This document shows positions 63,111 to 64,000 of a stretch of DNA of 64,000 bases, piece by piece. The notes under the pieces were generated by a model. It ran no database searches. It was not told where the DNA came from and saw only the letters and a program-made list of their open reading frames with translations. Made by a program: the position numbers and the translations under genes. The number at the start of each line of letters is the position of its first letter. The stretch's first letter is position 1. The stretch is from CAZJYI01 sp964550025 (lineage in GTDB: Bacteria; Verrucomicrobiota; Kiritimatiellia; UBA8416; CAYOBW01), in the NCBI GenBank assembly GCA_964550025.1, contig CAZJYI010000050.1:1-64000 (forward strand). Reading direction: 5' to 3'.

Positions 63111-63826
63111 CTCCGGTCCACCCTCCGTGACTTGGCGCGCGTCAACAGCGTCACACTGTCGCCGGCTTCGACCACCGTCATGGACATCTCCACCAGGCCG
63201 TTCCCCATGTACGAGCATCTGAACTCGGTCACATGCTCGCAGAGCACCAGGGGCGCGGCCCGGTCGTCAAGGGCCGCCGTCCTGTAGTCCGGCCGCTCCA
63301 TCATGAGTCGCCAGTTGGCGGCGTTTGTCTTGTTGAGATAGAAGCGCACCAGGTCGGCCGGATCGGAGCCCGCGCTCTCGTTGACCAGCCCGTCGGCATC
63401 GTTGTCGGCATCGAGGAAGCCGTCGCCGGTGGCCCCGTACGTGTACGTGGTATTTGTGTAGGTATCCAGTATGCAATCCGTGAGCTCCAGGCGCGCCACG
63501 GAGGCCGTTGAAACCGGGGCCACGATACCGTCGGTCGCGGCGACGAACATGGACATGTGGTCGAGCGCATAGCGCATGCGGGCCAGGTTGTCTTGTCCCC
63601 GTGACGCGCTTTGGTGGGCGGTGAAGACGGTGCCTATGGCGCCGTAGAGTCCCGCCATTATGATGCTGACGAGGAGGATACTGATGACCAGTTCCATCAG
63701 GGTGAGCCCGGAGCGGGAAGAGAGGAGTGGGAGATGAGGGTGTCGCGTGTCGCGTGTCGCAGGCCGGGGGGCGCGTGTCGGGGGGCGCGTGTCGGGGGGG
63801 AACACTGGCTGTTGGGCGTTGATCAT
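63107..63826 (-). CDS. Pseudopilin (GspJ/PilW-like)
   Basis: The prepilin motif SGLTLMELVISILLVSIIMAGLYG lies at about residues 39-62, with Glu5 of the mature protein present and cleavage expected after Gly. The leader of about 39 residues is unusually long. It is written almost entirely in GACACGCG-type repeat DNA, and no closer start codon is seen. The mature part of about 200 residues has DNLARMRYALDHMSMFVAATD and a DADNDADGLVNE loop that may bind calcium. It overlaps the NHL-pseudopilin by ATGA. The N-terminal extent is uncertain. Confidence 0.78.
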   Translation of the reverse strand: MINAQQPVFPPDTRPPTRAPRPATRDTRHPHLPLLSSRSGLTLMELVISILLVSIIMAGLYGAIGTVFTAHQSASRGQDNLARMRYALDHMSMFVAATDGIVAPVSTASVARLELTDCILDTYTNTTYTYGATGDGFLDADNDADGLVNESAGSDPADLVRFYLNKTNAANWRLMMERPDYRTAALDDRAAPLVLCEHVTEFRCSYMGNGLVEMSMTVVEAGDSVTLLTRAKSRRVDRR

Positions 63827-63960
63827 GGGTTTTGCGCTTCGTTATTCCAGATTTCAGATCTCAAATCTCAAATCCCTCCGACACTCGACACTCCCGACAC
63901 TCCCGACACCCGACCCCCGCGACACACGACACTCGACGCCCAGCACTCGCGACACCCATC
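63735..63960. repeat. GACACGCG / GACACTCG short-repeat tracts
   Basis: Two tracts flank 63826: GTGTCGCGTGTCGCGTGTCG units at 63735-63800, and CGACACTCGACACTCCCGAC units at 63888-63955. Between them lies TTTCAGATCTCAAATCTCAA. The first is inside the long leader of the GspJ/PilW-like protein. Confidence 0.75.
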
Positions 63961-63962
63961 CC

Positions 63963-64000
63963 TCAATAGTCCGCCTTCAGCGTGCGCACGATTACGTCGT
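63963..64000 (-). CDS. C-terminal end of an upstream pseudopilin-operon gene (partial)
   Basis: The frame ends DVIVRTLKADY before a TGA at 63963-63965 and continues past the window edge. It lies just upstream of a GspJ-like gene, where a GspI-like or other minor pseudopilin would be expected. Only 11 residues are visible, so this is tentative. Confidence 0.35.
   Translation of the reverse strand, partial: DVIVRTLKADY

Overview
The window is about 60% G+C, with long genes on both strands packed into operons. It looks like one chromosomal segment of an anaerobic bacterium of the PVC superphylum, most likely Verrucomicrobiota or Kiritimatiellota. The best clue is the left-edge operon. Its order (Amuc_1102-like, PilM-PilN fusion, Amuc_1100-like, Amuc_1099-like) matches the Akkermansia pilus locus Amuc_1098-1102. 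A HypD-type glycyl radical enzyme with its activase and an octaheme cytochrome c fit anaerobic life. I see no rRNA, tRNA, CRISPR array, intact transposase or phage genes.

Most of the window is type IV pilus / type II secretion-like machinery in three blocks. Block A (1-4304, minus) is the Amuc-like envelope operon, cut by the left edge. Block B (5966-22050) has a MglA-type GTPase, two roadblock/LC7 proteins (one joined to helix-hairpin-helix and Pro/Ala/Glu-rich segments), a stand-alone MshEN/GspE-N-like protein, the PilB/GspE ATPase, the PilC/GspF platform protein, an NtrC-family activator and a major pilin. It continues with PilM, PilN, PilO and PilP-like proteins, a lipoprotein and a secretin. 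Two sigma-54 promoter matches lie before the HhH-roadblock gene and the pilin gene, which fits control by the NtrC-type activator. Block C (58732-64000, minus, cut by the right edge) has pseudopilin-like proteins, one of them fused to an NHL beta-propeller, and a third PilM/PilN/PilO/PilP-like set. No retraction ATPase (PilT) or prepilin peptidase is present.

Between the pilus blocks lie metabolic and accessory genes. These are glmM; an AraC-type regulator divergent from a glycyl radical enzyme activase and enzyme, followed by a Ser/Thr kinase; a sugar isomerase/epimerase-like TIM barrel; a secreted sialate O-acetylesterase-like protein; and a UPF0175 antitoxin with a frameshifted DUF3368 PIN partner. 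They continue with a zf-TFIIB membrane protein, a SecD-head fragment, tagaturonate epimerase, the octaheme-TPR cytochrome and a VapBC pair. Next come a peptide ABC transporter whose binding protein is fused to its OppB-type permease, a large secreted protein, and a sulfur operon (Rrf2 regulator, metY, cysteine desulfurase, thiS, thiG, thiH). Topoisomerase IV subunits parE and parC complete the set.

Intergenic DNA is rich in short dispersed repeats of several families: GATCAGT-type, GACACGCG-type, ATCCTGT-type, REP-like GGGGACAG hairpins, a perfect 23-bp inverted repeat after thiH and a 93-bp tandem duplication. Several touch gene ends and seem to have altered them. Starts were chosen by eye from ribosome binding sites, signal peptides and domain boundaries. 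Functions come from motif recognition without database searches.
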